64,000 nt of DNA from Streptomyces sp. GC420 (GCF_009916105.1 NZ_JAAAXQ010000002.1:31493-95492); one strand, 5' to 3'; counted from the stretch's first letter, positions 8,825 through 19,340 are shown. Notes: a model not told the origin generated them from the letters alone. Program-made: numbers and translations.

Positions 8825-10567
8825 TCAGGCGGGGTCTGCGGCGGTGATCCGGGGCGGCGGCTTGATGCCGCAGTCGGGGTAGGGGGTGGCCTGCTCGCTG
8901 TTCAGCGGGGTGGTCTGGGTGATCTGTCCGGCGTCGCCGGCGAGGGTGAACTCGTGGACGCGGCCGAGCTGGGTGCTGATCCGGTTCCGGGTCTGGCCGG
9001 TGCGGCGTTCGGCGACGCGGATCAGCAGCGGGGGAGCCAGCACGGCAGTACGTAGGCGCGGATGCGGTGTTCGAGGCGGTGGAAGACCAGTCGTAGTTCC
9101 AGCACCGTTTTCAGATCGTAGAATCCGCGCTCGGCTTCCAGGAGCGCCTTGTAGCCGACCGCGATATCCTCGGTACTCAGGTGCGGGTCGGAGCTGGTCA
9201 GCAGGTACTTGCCGTCCAGCCGTTCCTCCGCCTTGATCTTGGTGCGGTCGATGGCCAGCCGTCCGTTCTTCGATGTCCTCAACCACCGCTTCAGGGTGGG
9301 GTGTTCGATCAACGCGCATTCGGCGCGCATGTGGGCGGCCGCGGCCCGCTCTCGCGTTTCCGGTGGTGGCGCGCTTGGCATCGCGCTCGCGCTGGGACCG
9401 GATCCGCTCGAGTTCAGCCTCGATCCGCTTGATGGCCTCGTCGCGGTGGTGGCGGTCGCGCTCTTCCTGGGCGGGGTTGTGGCAGATGACGAAGCGCCGT
9501 CTCGGGGCATGGTCGAGCTTGACCTCCTTGACACGCAGGTTGCCGCGGATCTGCTGGTAGCGGCCCTGCCGGGCGAGTACGGCCTCGACCAGGTCACCGC
9601 CGGTACGCATGTGCATCTCGGCGATGTAGTGGCCACCGGCACGGGTGAGGCAGGCCAGGTTGTCCGCGGAGGAGAAACGGCGGTCGACCACGGTGATCAC
9701 GAGGTCGAGCCTCCAGTCGCGAATGTCGTCCTTGGCCCGCGGCAGGATCGCCTGGTCGCTGGTCCCGTCGGCCATACCCAGCACCGGACCGGGACACCCT
9801 CCTTGGTGACGGCCAGCCCGATGGTGATCTGCGGCAGGTCGTCGCGGTGATCCTTGCTCTTGCCATACGTGCTGTGAGCGATCACGTCAATTTTGTGATC
9901 GCTCACACGTGCGGAACGGCGCCTCGCCCGCGTCGGGCTCGTCGCGTTCGAAGTAGGTGTTCATGGTATGGAAGAACAGCAGGTCGACCTCGAGGTTGAG
10001 GAGGTTGGCGACCGCGAAGAACACCGCTTCTTGCACTTCCGCCTGGGCGTCGGCCTCCACCGGCAGGTCCATGGCTCGGTATGCCTGGTCCTCGTCTATC
10101 GCCTCCAGACCGGGTATCACCGCGTCACGGCCGGCCCACTCGGCCGCCGACAGCTTCGAGGCCGGTGCGATGGCACGGTTGGCGACCAGCGTGAACAGCA
10201 CCCGCTCGACGTCGGTACGGAACCGGCGCATGCTGAGGATCTTCTTCAGCGCTTGGTCGATCTCCAACTGCCGCCACAGGCCCTGAGAAGCCAGACCGCT
10301 CCCAGCGGGCGCGAGCCGGTCACCTCCGGCAGCCGGTGTGGTCGCGTCAGCGCCGTCCTCGCCGAGGTAGCGGTTGGCCGAGGCGACCAGACGACGCAAA
10401 CCGTCGGTGTCCGGGTGGTCCTCGCGGCCGAAGTTGTGCACCATATCGGCCCGCGTAGTGCCGTTGACCCGCCGCTTGTACGCGAGTTGGACACAGCGGA
10501 CCGTCGTGCCGCTCTTGTTCTCCCGCCGAGTGGTCCGCAGGTACATGCCCAGAGCGTCAACGGTCAT
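8825..10567 (-). pseudogene. IS1634-family transposase, multiply frameshifted
   Basis: From the ATG at 10567 (MTVDALGMYLRTTRRENKSG) the protein follows an IS1634/IS1549-type transposase through AIDEDQAYRAMDLP, ITIGLAVTKEGVPVRCWVWP, DWRLDLVITVVDRRFSSADN, GRLAIDRTKIKAEERLDGKY and a C-terminus at 8825. The coding frame changes at least four times. One break, near 9890, is caused by the 40-base palindromic insertion described separately; another is near 9768 at WVWP, and others fall near 9370 and 9040. The element is therefore dead unless these are assembly errors. Its outer terminal repeats were not found. Confidence 0.85.
9868..9912. repeat. 35-bp palindromic insertion flanked by 5-bp direct repeats
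   Basis: TGTGAGCGATCAC (9873-9885) and its exact reverse complement (9895-9907) enclose 9 bases. The unit is bracketed by CGTGC at 9868-9872 and again at 9908-9912. Removing one CGTGC plus the palindrome (40 bases) restores the transposase frame as PFRTYGKSKD, the expected continuation. This looks like a miniature element or a transposon footprint with a 5-bp target duplication. Confidence 0.8.
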
Positions 10568-10736
10568 AGCAGGAAGATCAATATGCCACGGAAGAGACGT
10601 GTGCCCACACCTTTCACGGGTCGCGCGTACCCGCAAAACGGTGACCTGCGCAGACACTGCTCAACGCACCCGTTATATGCCTACGAACTGCGGAACTCAG
10701 GGTCTACGCAGGCCCGAGACTCACCCCCGCCACAGT

Positions 10737-10777
10737 AACTGATAGTCTACTATCGCATCGATAGCGAGCTATCAGTT
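10737..10777. promoter_or_regulatory. Nested TetR-type operator upstream of patatin-plsC
   Basis: Concentric dyads centred on 10757: outer AACTGATAG/CTATCAGTT (10737-10745 and 10769-10777) and inner CTATCG/CGATAG (10750-10755 and 10759-10764). Read differently, it is two GATAG-N4-CTATC boxes at 10741-10754 and 10760-10773. The same box lies upstream of the MMPL exporter at 33,276-33,291. It lies about 60 bases upstream of the patatin start, and a half-site (GATAGTCT, 12454-12461) lies before the split TetR gene. Confidence 0.7.
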
Positions 10778-10834
10778 TGCCGTCGAGTCGGCGAGCGGAG
10801 AAGCGCTCGCATGAGGATGAGGGGAGGGCATTCC

Positions 10835-11656
10835 GTGGACGCATCCCGTACGGAGACGATCGAAGCTGCGAGTCCAAGACCAGGAGCCTCCGAGGTCTGG
10901 GGCCTCGCGCTCTCGAGTGGGGCGGCACGAGGAGCTGCTCATGCCGGCGCTCTGCTGGCGTTGGCTGAGTACGGGGTCGACACCGAGATCGTCGTGGGGA
11001 CGAGCGTGGGGGCGCTCATAGGCGGTGCGTGGTCAGCGGGGCTGTCAGCGGCGAAGATCGCCGAGCGTATCGAAGCCGTGACCTGGTCGGACTTCGGGAG
11101 CCTCCGACCGAGCCGGCGGATCGCACTGATTGAGACGACCGCTCTGAGGGCAAACTTGCACTGGATCTTCCAGCGCCGTCACGTCGAGGACCTTCCACGC
11201 CGCTTCGCGGCCGTGGCGACCGATGTGCGCACCCGCCGGGCAGTCCTGCTGGACCGGGGCTCCGCCGCCACGGCGGTCGAGGCGTCGGTCGCAGTCCCCG
11301 GCATGTTCCCTCCGGTGCGCGTCGGCGACAGGGTACTTGTCGACGGTGCGCTGAACTCGCAGCTGCCTGTCTGGGCCGCGCGCCGACTCGGCGCCACGCG
11401 GACGATCGGTGTCCGGCTGCGGGTACCGACCTCTCGGAGCGGCCGCTCGGCCCTTCAGCGAGCGGTTCTTCCGCCGGCGGAGATCATACAGCCGGATATC
11501 GAGATCGTCATCGACACCGACGGGCATTCCTCCTGGTCCTCACGGGATGTGCCCCGGCTCATGGCCCTCGGGTACGACGCGGCCTCTCGCCAACTACACG
11601 CGTGCGCCCAGGAGATGGACCTCACGTCGATGCGGGTCGCCGGTGTCCGGCGCTGA
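10835..11656 (+). CDS. Patatin-like phospholipase
   Basis: The 273-aa product has the patatin catalytic dyad: Ser in GTSVG and Asp in VDGALN, plus the glycine-rich oxyanion segment SSGAARGAAHAGAL. These enzymes are serine lipid acyl hydrolases. The GTG at 10835 is chosen because GGGAGGG lies six bases upstream; an in-frame ATG at 10811 lacks such a site. It overlaps an acyltransferase gene by 14 bases, so the pair may remodel membrane lipids (deacylation then reacylation; inference). The TetR operator just upstream and the TetR gene downstream suggest local repression. Confidence 0.88.
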   Translation: MDASRTETIEAASPRPGASEVWGLALSSGAARGAAHAGALLALAEYGVDTEIVVGTSVGALIGGAWSAGLSAAKIAERIEAVTWSDFGSLRPSRRIALIETTALRANLHWIFQRRHVEDLPRRFAAVATDVRTRRAVLLDRGSAATAVEASVAVPGMFPPVRVGDRVLVDGALNSQLPVWAARRLGATRTIGVRLRVPTSRSGRSALQRAVLPPAEIIQPDIEIVIDTDGHSSWSSRDVPRLMALGYDAASRQLHACAQEMDLTSMRVAGVRR

Positions 11657-12359
11657 GACGGGGTTCCCGGAGGCGCGGCGTCCTCACGGAGGATCGCGGC
11701 GCGACGTCGACCCGCTCGAGTGTCTTGCCGCCCGGGTGCTGCGACGCGGCGCCGGTGCCCTGATCGCGCTTGGTGTGCGAGGAGTCGCCCGGCTGGAGAC
11801 TTCCGGGCTCGAGGAGTGCGGTGATCTGGGGAAGGGCCCTGTGATCGTCATCAATCACCGCAGCTTCTTCGACCCGCTGGTGGTCGTGACGCTGTGCCGC
11901 AGGTACGGTGTCTGGCCGTACACGCTTGCCCGGGAGGACTTCTTCGACAAGCCCCTGAGTCGTACGGTCCTTCGTGTACTCCGGGCGATCCCCGCCCTTC
12001 GAGGGCGCTCGGCCCTGGGCGGACTGCGCCGAGCAGAGCGTCTGCTCGCACAGGGCCAGGTCGTGGTGATCGCTGCGGAAGGGCGTATCGTCCCCGATCA
12101 CGAGCGTCCCGACGGCATCGGCGAGCTTCGTGGTGGGGCTGCCTGGCTCGCGTACCGCACCTCCGAGATGGTGGTGCTCACCCTGACCGGAACGGACGAC
12201 GTGTGGCCGGTCGAGCGCACGCTGCCGCGGTGGAAAACGCTGGACCGGCCGATCGTCACCGTTCGCGCACGCCGAGTCCCCCTCGATCCGGGCCTGCGCG
12301 GCCGCTCGATCACCACTGTCATCCGCGCGACGATGTCCGAACTCATCGACGACGCCTGA
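11643..12359 (+). CDS. 1-acyl-glycerol-3-phosphate acyltransferase-like (PlsC family)
   Basis: The 238-aa protein carries the PlsC motif I NHRSFFD (HX4D) and an EGR motif (AAEGRIVPDHERP). The enzyme class transfers an acyl group to a lysophospholipid at the membrane. The GTG at 11643 overlaps the end of the patatin gene; no strong ribosome-binding site is seen, consistent with translational coupling. Longer readings upstream are out-of-frame shadows of the patatin gene. Confidence 0.85.
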   Translation: MSGAETGFPEARRPHGGSRRDVDPLECLAARVLRRGAGALIALGVRGVARLETSGLEECGDLGKGPVIVINHRSFFDPLVVVTLCRRYGVWPYTLAREDFFDKPLSRTVLRVLRAIPALRGRSALGGLRRAERLLAQGQVVVIAAEGRIVPDHERPDGIGELRGGAAWLAYRTSEMVVLTLTGTDDVWPVERTLPRWKTLDRPIVTVRARRVPLDPGLRGRSITTVIRATMSELIDDA

Positions 12360-12511
12360 TCCGTGCCGGCCGTGCCGCGCACGTGTGGCAGAGCGCGACG
12401 GCGCTCGGCGCACCCCTTGGCATCCAGCGCCACGAAGCCTCGCGCCGCCACGCGATAGTCTGACCCCAGGCCACAAGTGGTGCCCGGGGGACGCGTGGAA
12501 GGACGGTGCAC

Positions 12512-12683
12512 GTGGACGCTCGGACAATGCGCGCCGACGCGGTCACCAGTGTCGGGAGGATCCTTGAGGCCGCACGTCGGGTCTTTGCGACAGGCGCGGG
12601 GGCAGGCCCGCTCACCAGGATCGCCCAGGAGGCCGGCGTGGGCATCGCCACGCTCTACCGGCATTTCCCGAACCGGCAGTCCC
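12512..12683 (+). pseudogene. TetR-family regulator, 5' part, split by the composite transposon
   Basis: GTG at 12512, eight bases after AAGGA, opens VDARTMRADAVTSVGRILEA and runs through the TetR HTH (IAQEAGVGIATLYRHFPNRQ) until the IS701 copy begins at 12684. The remaining codons are at 31474-31874. Joined across one copy of the TCCC target repeat, the two parts total 573 bases, exactly 191 codons, giving a normal 190-aa TetR protein. It follows patatin-plsC and probably repressed them and itself; only the DNA-binding half is left here, so regulation should be lost. Confidence 0.93.
12680..12683. repeat. Target-site duplication TCCC, left copy
   Basis: TCCC lies immediately outside the left end of the left IS701 copy. 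The matching copy lies immediately outside the right end of the right IS copy. A 4-bp duplication is the size known for the IS701 family. Confidence 0.85.
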
Positions 12684-12732
12684 TCTCGACTTTCGTCGTT
12701 CTGACCAACTGTCAGGTAGGTAGCTCGCACGG

Positions 12733-14019
12733 GTGACCTGTGGCCATCGGCCCGGCCGGGAGGCAGACGCCAAGGAAGCATCGGCGGTGCTTATGTCGCC
12801 TGCTGTGAGGGACCCGCCGATGCTTCCGGATCCGACCGTACCCGCATCTCTGCTCGCTGTGCTGGGCGCTTTGCGCGGCAGTTTCACCTCGCCGACCTTC
12901 TCCACGTTCGCCGCGCTGGTCACTGGGTTGATCGCGAACACCGGTCGGGGCACGGTCACCGGGATACTGCTGGGCGCGAACTTGACGCGTCACTGGTCCC
13001 ATGACCGGGCCCACTCCTTCTTCGCCCGCGCCCGCTGGGAGCCGCAGACGCTGGGCGCGTCGCTGTCCCACCTTGTGGTGCGCTCTGTGGTACCCGACGG
13101 CACCCCGCTGACGGTGGCGGTGGACGACACGCTGTTCAAACGGCGTGGGAAGAAGGTCTTCGGCGCCGCCTGGCAGCACGACGGCTCCGCCGCCGGCCGC
13201 GACGGGATCGGCTACGGCACCTGCTTCGTCGTCCTCGGCCTGATCGTGGACCTGCCGTGCCTGCCCCGTCCGGTGTGCCTGCCGGAGGCCGCCCGGCTGC
13301 ACCGCCCGAAAGGCGAGCAGACCAAGGTCGAACTGGCCGCTTCCATGATCCGATTCCTGGCCGCCTGCCACTGGAGCCGACGTATCGATGTGGTCGCGGA
13401 TGCCGCCTACCACGGCAAGGCGCTGCGTGACCTGCCCGTATCTGTCACCTTCACCACCCGACTGCCGTCCCACGCGGTGCTCTACCGCCATGCCCCACCG
13501 CCGACCGGACGGCGCGGTAGGCCCCGCCTGAAAGGCGACAGGCTCGGCACTCCGGCCGAGCTGGCCGCCACGCTGGCGTTCACCCCGCAGGCCGTGACCC
13601 GCTATGGCCGCACCGAGACCGTGTTCACCGCCGAGACCACCTGCCTGTGGTACGGCTCCTTCCACACCCAAACGGTGAAGGTGTTGCTGCTCCGCGAGGA
13701 TGCCATCGACACCGGCTACGACCTGGCGTTGATCTCCACCGACCTGACCGCGTCGGCCGGGCAACTGGTGACCCGGTATGCCGCGCGATGGTCGATCGAG
13801 GTGACCTTCGGCGAAGCCCGCAGCATCCTCGGCGTCGGCCAGGCCCACCACCGGACCCGGCGCGCGGTCCAGCGAGGGGTTCCGTTCGGCCTGTACTGCT
13901 ACACAATCACCGTGGTCTGGTACGCGCTGCACGGCCACCACCCCCAGGACGCGGCCGAGCACCGGGCACGGGCCCCGTGGTACCTCACCAAGACGCACCC
14001 TGATGGCGCTCCGACATGA
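12733..14019 (+). CDS. IS701-family DDE transposase (copy 1)
   Basis: The 428-aa frame opens at GTG 12733; ATGs at 12793 or 12820 (MLPDPTVPASLLAVLGALRG) are equally likely starts. The DDE catalytic residues appear in VAVDDTLFKRRGKKVFG, VVADAAYHGKAL and RWSIEVTFGEARSILG. It is full length and apparently active. The antisense frame of similar length over the same bases is a GC-skew shadow. Confidence 0.92.
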   Translation: MTCGHRPGREADAKEASAVLMSPAVRDPPMLPDPTVPASLLAVLGALRGSFTSPTFSTFAALVTGLIANTGRGTVTGILLGANLTRHWSHDRAHSFFARARWEPQTLGASLSHLVVRSVVPDGTPLTVAVDDTLFKRRGKKVFGAAWQHDGSAAGRDGIGYGTCFVVLGLIVDLPCLPRPVCLPEAARLHRPKGEQTKVELAASMIRFLAACHWSRRIDVVADAAYHGKALRDLPVSVTFTTRLPSHAVLYRHAPPPTGRRGRPRLKGDRLGTPAELAATLAFTPQAVTRYGRTETVFTAETTCLWYGSFHTQTVKVLLLREDAIDTGYDLALISTDLTASAGQLVTRYAARWSIEVTFGEARSILGVGQAHHRTRRAVQRGVPFGLYCYTITVVWYALHGHHPQDAAEHRARAPWYLTKTHPDGAPT

Positions 14020-14144
14020 CCGCCAAGCTCCGCCGAACGATCATCGCGGCCCGATTTATGCCCATCGACGCCGGTCAGCCCACAGATACCGAAATCCGCG
14101 CCGTGCAAGAGGCATGGGCCGCAGCCAGCACAAACCTGGCATGA
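14016..14144 (+). CDS. Small protein encoded inside the IS701 element (copy 1)
   Basis: The ATG at 14016 overlaps the transposase stop (ATGA) and encodes 42 aa beginning MTAKLRRTIIAARFMPIDAG and ending AAASTNLA, just before the right terminal repeat. The overlap suggests translational coupling. It may be a transposition accessory peptide or simply a spare frame; no family can be named with certainty. Confidence 0.45.
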   Translation: MTAKLRRTIIAARFMPIDAGQPTDTEIRAVQEAWAAASTNLA

Positions 14145-14172
14145 CGATCAATCAGAACGTCGAAAGTCGAGA

Positions 14173-14378
14173 TCACCGTACAGACCCCAAAATCGGGCGT
14201 CGGCGCCGAGCAACGCGACGACCTGCGTATCCGCGCTGATGTCGCGGACAAGGGCGCGCAGATCCCGCGCGGTCGCGAGGTCGATGGCGTTGGCGGACGC
14301 CGGACGGTTCAAGGTGATCGTCGTGATGCCGTCGGCGTGATGGCGGACGACGCGGTCCATCTCCGTCTCGGTGTACAT
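14173..14378 (-). pseudogene. Enoyl-CoA hydratase/crotonase, N-terminal fragment cut by IS701
   Basis: From ATG 14378 the product MYTETEMDRVVRHHADGITT continues ITLNRPASANAIDL and VVALLGADARFWG, the first crotonase segment, then runs into the right end of IS701 copy 1 at 14172. About three quarters of the protein is missing. It lies 51 bases after the acyl-CoA ligase gene in the same direction, so the two once formed an operon. Confidence 0.85.
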
Positions 14379-14429
14379 ACCTTCTCCTGATGATCCGGCG
14401 CGGTCGGGCGACTGATGCTTTCTGCTGGC

Positions 14430-15968
14430 TCAGTTCACGGCGCGTGCGAAGCCCTGCCAATACGGCTCGCGCAGCAGGAACTTCTGGATCTTGCCGGTCG
14501 CCGTGACGGGAATCGATTCACGGAACTCGACAGAGGTCGGTGCCTTGTACCCGGCGAGCCGCTCCTTGCAGTGCGCAATGATCTCGGCCTCGGTGACGCT
14601 GGCGCCCTCCGCGAGCACGACGAGAGCCTTGACGGTCTCGCCCCATCGCGAGTCCGGCACCCCGATCACCGCGACCTGCGCTACCGACTGGTGCCCGAAG
14701 ATGCAGTCCTCCACCTCGATCGAGGAGACGTTCTCGCCTCCTGTGACGATCACGTCCTTCTTCCGGTCGGTGATCGTCAGATGGCCTTCGGAGTCCAGCG
14801 TGCCGCCGTCACCGGTGTGGAACCAGCCGTCGCGCAGGGCCGACTCGGTGGCTTGGGGGTCGTTCCAGTACCCCTGCATGACGACGTTGGAGCGTGCCAG
14901 CACCTCCCCGGAGTCGGAGATGCGGATCCGCGCTCCGAGGGCCGGCAGTCCGGCACGCGACAGCCGGCCGGCGCGCTCGTCGGCGCTGAGCACGTCGTCG
15001 ACAGGAAGAGATCGGTTGAACGTCAGCAGGGGAGAGGTCTCGGTGAGTCCGTAGATCTGGTACATCTCCCACCCGAGCTCGTCGCCGAGTCGGGCGATGA
15101 GCCTACTCGGCGGCGGTGCGCCGGCGCAGATGAGGCGCACGCGATCGCGCCCCGGGATCTCACCGTCCCACGTCTGCGCCGCATCCACCACGGCGTTCCA
15201 CACGGCCGGAGCGCCGCACATCAGCGTCACGCCGTGCGCCTCGACCCGCCGCAGGATCTCGGCACCGTCGACCTTGCGCAGCACGACCTGTGTCGCTCCG
15301 AGGCCAGCCATCCCGAACGGCATGCCCCAGCCGTTGCAGTGAAACATCGGCAGCGTGTGCAGATAGACGTCACGCTCCCAAGCGCGAGTGTGGAGGGCCA
15401 GCGTGGTGGCGTTGATCCACAGGTTCCGGTGGGTGATCTGCACGCCCTTCGGGCGGGACGTCGTTCCGGACGTGTAGTTGATGGTTGCGGTCGCTTCCTC
15501 CGACGGGTTCGCCCACGCGATCGGTTCGGTGTCGAACCGCATCAGTCCGGTCTCGGTCTCTTCACCGAGGACGAAGCGGTGCGGCACCACGATCCCGGAC
15601 AGGGCCGAATCGAGCTCGGGGTCCACGAGCAGCACCGACGCGCCGCAATGGTCGACGATGTAGCCGATCTCGGCCGGCGAGAGGCGGAAGTTGATCGGGA
15701 CGCAGATCCGTCCGCTGGCCGGTACGGCGTACAGCAGCTCGAGGAGGCGAGCCGAGTTCTGGCTGACGACGGCCACCCGCTCGCCAACCGCGATGCCGAA
15801 CGCGTCGAACCCTGCCTGCCAGGCGCGCACCCTGTCGGCGAGCTGGGCGTAGGTCAGCGATCCCACGGAGATCGCTGGCTGCTCCGGTTCGTCGACGATG
15901 GCGAGGGAGTTGGCGAACCCCGTCACGCCTCGCTCCAGGAAGTCCGCGACCGTCAACGGAACGTGCAT
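14430..15968 (-). CDS. AMP-forming acyl-CoA synthetase (ligase)
   Basis: The 512-aa protein contains the AMP-binding motif YTSGTTSRPKG near residue 170, GLTETSPLL, DGWFHTGDGG, and the C-terminal GGENVSSIEVED and TATGKIQKFLLR with the catalytic Lys. It activates a carboxylic acid to its CoA thioester via an acyl-adenylate. Its place beside a meta-cleavage hydrolase suggests it handles the acid released from the aromatic side chain (inference). ATG 15968 has GGAGG six bases upstream; the in-frame extension is not supported. The downstream partner gene is truncated by IS701. Confidence 0.92.
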   Translation of the reverse strand: MHVPLTVADFLERGVTGFANSLAIVDEPEQPAISVGSLTYAQLADRVRAWQAGFDAFGIAVGERVAVVSQNSARLLELLYAVPASGRICVPINFRLSPAEIGYIVDHCGASVLLVDPELDSALSGIVVPHRFVLGEETETGLMRFDTEPIAWANPSEEATATINYTSGTTSRPKGVQITHRNLWINATTLALHTRAWERDVYLHTLPMFHCNGWGMPFGMAGLGATQVVLRKVDGAEILRRVEAHGVTLMCGAPAVWNAVVDAAQTWDGEIPGRDRVRLICAGAPPPSRLIARLGDELGWEMYQIYGLTETSPLLTFNRSLPVDDVLSADERAGRLSRAGLPALGARIRISDSGEVLARSNVVMQGYWNDPQATESALRDGWFHTGDGGTLDSEGHLTITDRKKDVIVTGGENVSSIEVEDCIFGHQSVAQVAVIGVPDSRWGETVKALVVLAEGASVTEAEIIAHCKERLAGYKAPTSVEFRESIPVTATGKIQKFLLREPYWQGFARAVN

Positions 15969-16040
15969 GGGTAACCTCCGCAATCTGCCCGTCGTGCCAC
16001 ACGGCACGCCAAGCGGCACAGTATTGAGCCGGAAACCTCG

Positions 16041-16065
16041 CGGACTTCCGTAATTCACCCGGATG
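16041..16065 (+). promoter_or_regulatory. BphST-type box, copy A
   Basis: Contains CTTCCGTAATTCACCCGG followed by ATG, matching copies B (17,797) and C (29,171) in sequence and orientation. It ends about 85 bases before the crotonase-like pseudogene that precedes the meta-cleavage hydrolase, so it probably drives that unit. The opposite-strand ligase gene starts 75 bases away and could share the region. Confidence 0.6.
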
Positions 16066-16150
16066 TTTCGACCGACATCGGCCCGTCTACTGAGACCGAA
16101 GCCACACCGCGCCAGATCCGCGCGGGCCGGTCGAACGAAGGAGATGGGCG

Positions 16151-16766
16151 ATGACGGTGCCGCGGGACGCTGGGTCATCGCGGTGGCGCGGTGGGTCCAG
16201 CAAGCCGCGGGATGACGGCGTGGTCGTCACCTGCGTCGACCGGGTGCTGCGAGTGAGCCTCAACCGGGTCCTGGCGCTGAACGCCATACGACGCCGCGAT
16301 GGCGCGCCGCCTGAACTTCGTCTGGTGCAGTGTGCGCGACGACCCCGAGGTCGACGCGATCGTGCTCAGCGGTGCGGGAGCCGAAGCCTTCTCCGTCGGC
16401 TTCGACCGCGCCGACCGTCCGTCCGTCCCGGTCACGCCGCGCGAGTGCGGCGTCGACAAGCGTCTGGTCGTCGCGGTGAATGGGGTCGCCTGCCGGGAGG
16501 CGTTGCAGCTGGTCGAACAAGCGGACGTCGTCGTTGCCTCCGCCCACGCCCGGTTCCTGGCAGCTGCACCTGACCTGGTCGGCCCGCGGCTGACTACCCG
16601 TGGTTCGACCGGCACTGCGCCTGCACCCATCACCGCCGAGCACGCCCTCAGGTCGGGCCTGGCTGACGACGTCGTACCGCTCGCCTCGCTGCACCGACGC
16701 GCGGCGGAACTGGCCACATCCCTTGACCACCCACACACTCAGCACCGGAGAAGGAACCTCACATGA
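16151..16766 (+). pseudogene. Crotonase-family gene with a frameshift
   Basis: The ATG at 16151 (GGAG seven bases upstream) reads DDGVVVTCVDRVLRVSLNRV then LALNAI, and leaves frame near 16300. The same protein resumes one frame over as MARRLNFVWCSVRDDPEVDA, VLSGAGAEAFSVGFDRADRP and a short crotonase C-terminus ending at 16766. One lost base explains it. The oxyanion-hole glycines are poorly conserved, so the gene may have been decaying before the frameshift. Its stop overlaps the hydrolase start (ATGA). Confidence 0.7.
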
Positions 16767-17587
16767 CCGTGACCTCGACGACCGAAAGCCGCAGGATCAA
16801 GGCGGGTGGCGTTGACACCACCTACTTCGACTCAGGCGTGGGCGAGCCCGTCATCCTCATCCACGGATCGGGTCCGGGAGCGTCCGCTTGGGCCAACTGG
16901 CGGAAGATGATCGGACCGCTCTCGGAGAACTTCCGCGTCATCGCCCTCGACCTCGTCGGGTGGGGCACGACCGAGCGCCCCGACGACGTCTGGTACTCGC
17001 TCGAGACGTGGACCGACCAAGTGCTCGGCCTGATGGACGCGCTCGAGGTCGACGAGGCCTCGTTCGTCGGGAACTCCCTCGGCGGCCGGATCGCCCTGGA
17101 GCTGGCGAGTCGTCACCCGGAGCGGGTGCAGCGCATGGTCCTGATGGGCTCGCCGGGTCTGGGGATGGTCCCGACCGAGGCGCTGAAGGCGCTTCGCTCC
17201 TACGAGCCGTCGTATGACGCGATGGAGGATCTCCTCGTCAACGTCTTCGTGTGCGATCCGGTCATCATCACGCCTGACCTCGTCCTGGACCGGTACGAGG
17301 CGAGCATCGCCCCCGGCGCTCACGAGGCCTACCGCTCCATGTTCTTCGACGAGAAGCACGCCGGGAACGATCTCGGCATCACGCCCGAGGTCGTCAGCGC
17401 GATCGAGACGCCGACCCTCGTCGTCCACGGGCGGGAGGACCGCGTCGTTCCCCTCCAGGTGGGGATCAACATGGCCCAGGCGCTGCGCAACGCGGACATG
17501 CACGTCTTCGGCAATTGCGGTCACTGGACCCAGCTCGAGCGGGCCGACGACTTCAACGCGGTCGTCGAGCAGTTCCTCAGCAGCTGA
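16763..17587 (+). CDS. Meta-cleavage product hydrolase (alpha/beta hydrolase, BphD/CumD-like)
   Basis: The 274-aa alpha/beta-fold hydrolase carries the oxyanion segment HGSGPGASAWANW (residues 34-46), nucleophile Ser105 in GNSLGG, the acid Asp in GREDRVVP near 222 and the His in CGHWTQLE near 250. HGSGPGA is characteristic of C-C hydrolases that split 2-hydroxy-6-oxo-dienoates from extradiol cleavage into a 2-hydroxydienoate and an acid. It lies 330 bases upstream of the dioxygenase operon. AAGGA precedes the ATG. Whether the natural product is phenyl- or alkyl-substituted cannot be told. Confidence 0.88.
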   Translation: MTVTSTTESRRIKAGGVDTTYFDSGVGEPVILIHGSGPGASAWANWRKMIGPLSENFRVIALDLVGWGTTERPDDVWYSLETWTDQVLGLMDALEVDEASFVGNSLGGRIALELASRHPERVQRMVLMGSPGLGMVPTEALKALRSYEPSYDAMEDLLVNVFVCDPVIITPDLVLDRYEASIAPGAHEAYRSMFFDEKHAGNDLGITPEVVSAIETPTLVVHGREDRVVPLQVGINMAQALRNADMHVFGNCGHWTQLERADDFNAVVEQFLSS

Positions 17588-17796
17588 CCGCAGCCAGGAG
17601 CAGTGGTGGGCCCGCGACAACGGCGCTCCCGGGCCGGCCGGCGCACGTGGGGCGGCGTACGGCGTCGTCTCGATGCCCGTGTCCCGGCGGGCCTCTGTGG
17701 CGCCGCGACAAGGCCGCAGAACGCCTTGGAATGCGGCGTCGGACAGCGCGCGTCGCGCTGCCCTTGCCCTGTGCTCACCGCGCTACCTGACCTGGA

Positions 17797-17821
17797 ACAA
17801 CTTCCGTACTTTCCCCGAATG
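17797..17821 (+). promoter_or_regulatory. BphST-type box, copy B, in the dioxygenase promoter region
   Basis: Contains CTTCCGTACTTTCCCCGAAT and ends 97 bases before the dioxygenase alpha gene, a spacing similar to copy A and its gene. The 330-base gap 17588-17917 holds no gene; this box is its only recognisable content. The sequence resembles the promoter element I recall for BphS/BphT-activated genes of Rhodococcus; that link is from memory. Confidence 0.65.
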
Positions 17822-17857
17822 TATGGGGCCACCGGCTCCACCGCCCTTGGGCGATAG

Positions 17858-19303
<1,446 letters not shown>

Positions 19304-19340
19304 GCCCGACTCCCTCTTGAATTCGCGGAAGGGAATTCCG

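Larger units (their letters stand above)
12684..14172 (+). mobile_element. IS701-family insertion sequence, copy 1
   Basis: This 1,489-bp element has terminal inverted repeats beginning TCTCGACTTTCG at both ends, about 21 bp with one mismatch. It encodes a 428-codon transposase and a 42-aa downstream frame. Spot comparison with copy 2, offset by 17,297 bases, shows no difference at the ends or in the encoded proteins. Confidence 0.9.

Noticed and set aside
8790..10635. CGTGTGCCCAC at both edges of the IS1634 remnant as terminal repeats
   Set aside because: The two copies are in direct, not inverted, orientation and lie at uneven distances from the gene.
12712..13998. 428-codon minus-strand frame opposite the IS701 transposase (also at 30009-31295)
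   Set aside because: Equal length is a product of codon structure; low-complexity Arg/Gly sequence without DDE or other family features.
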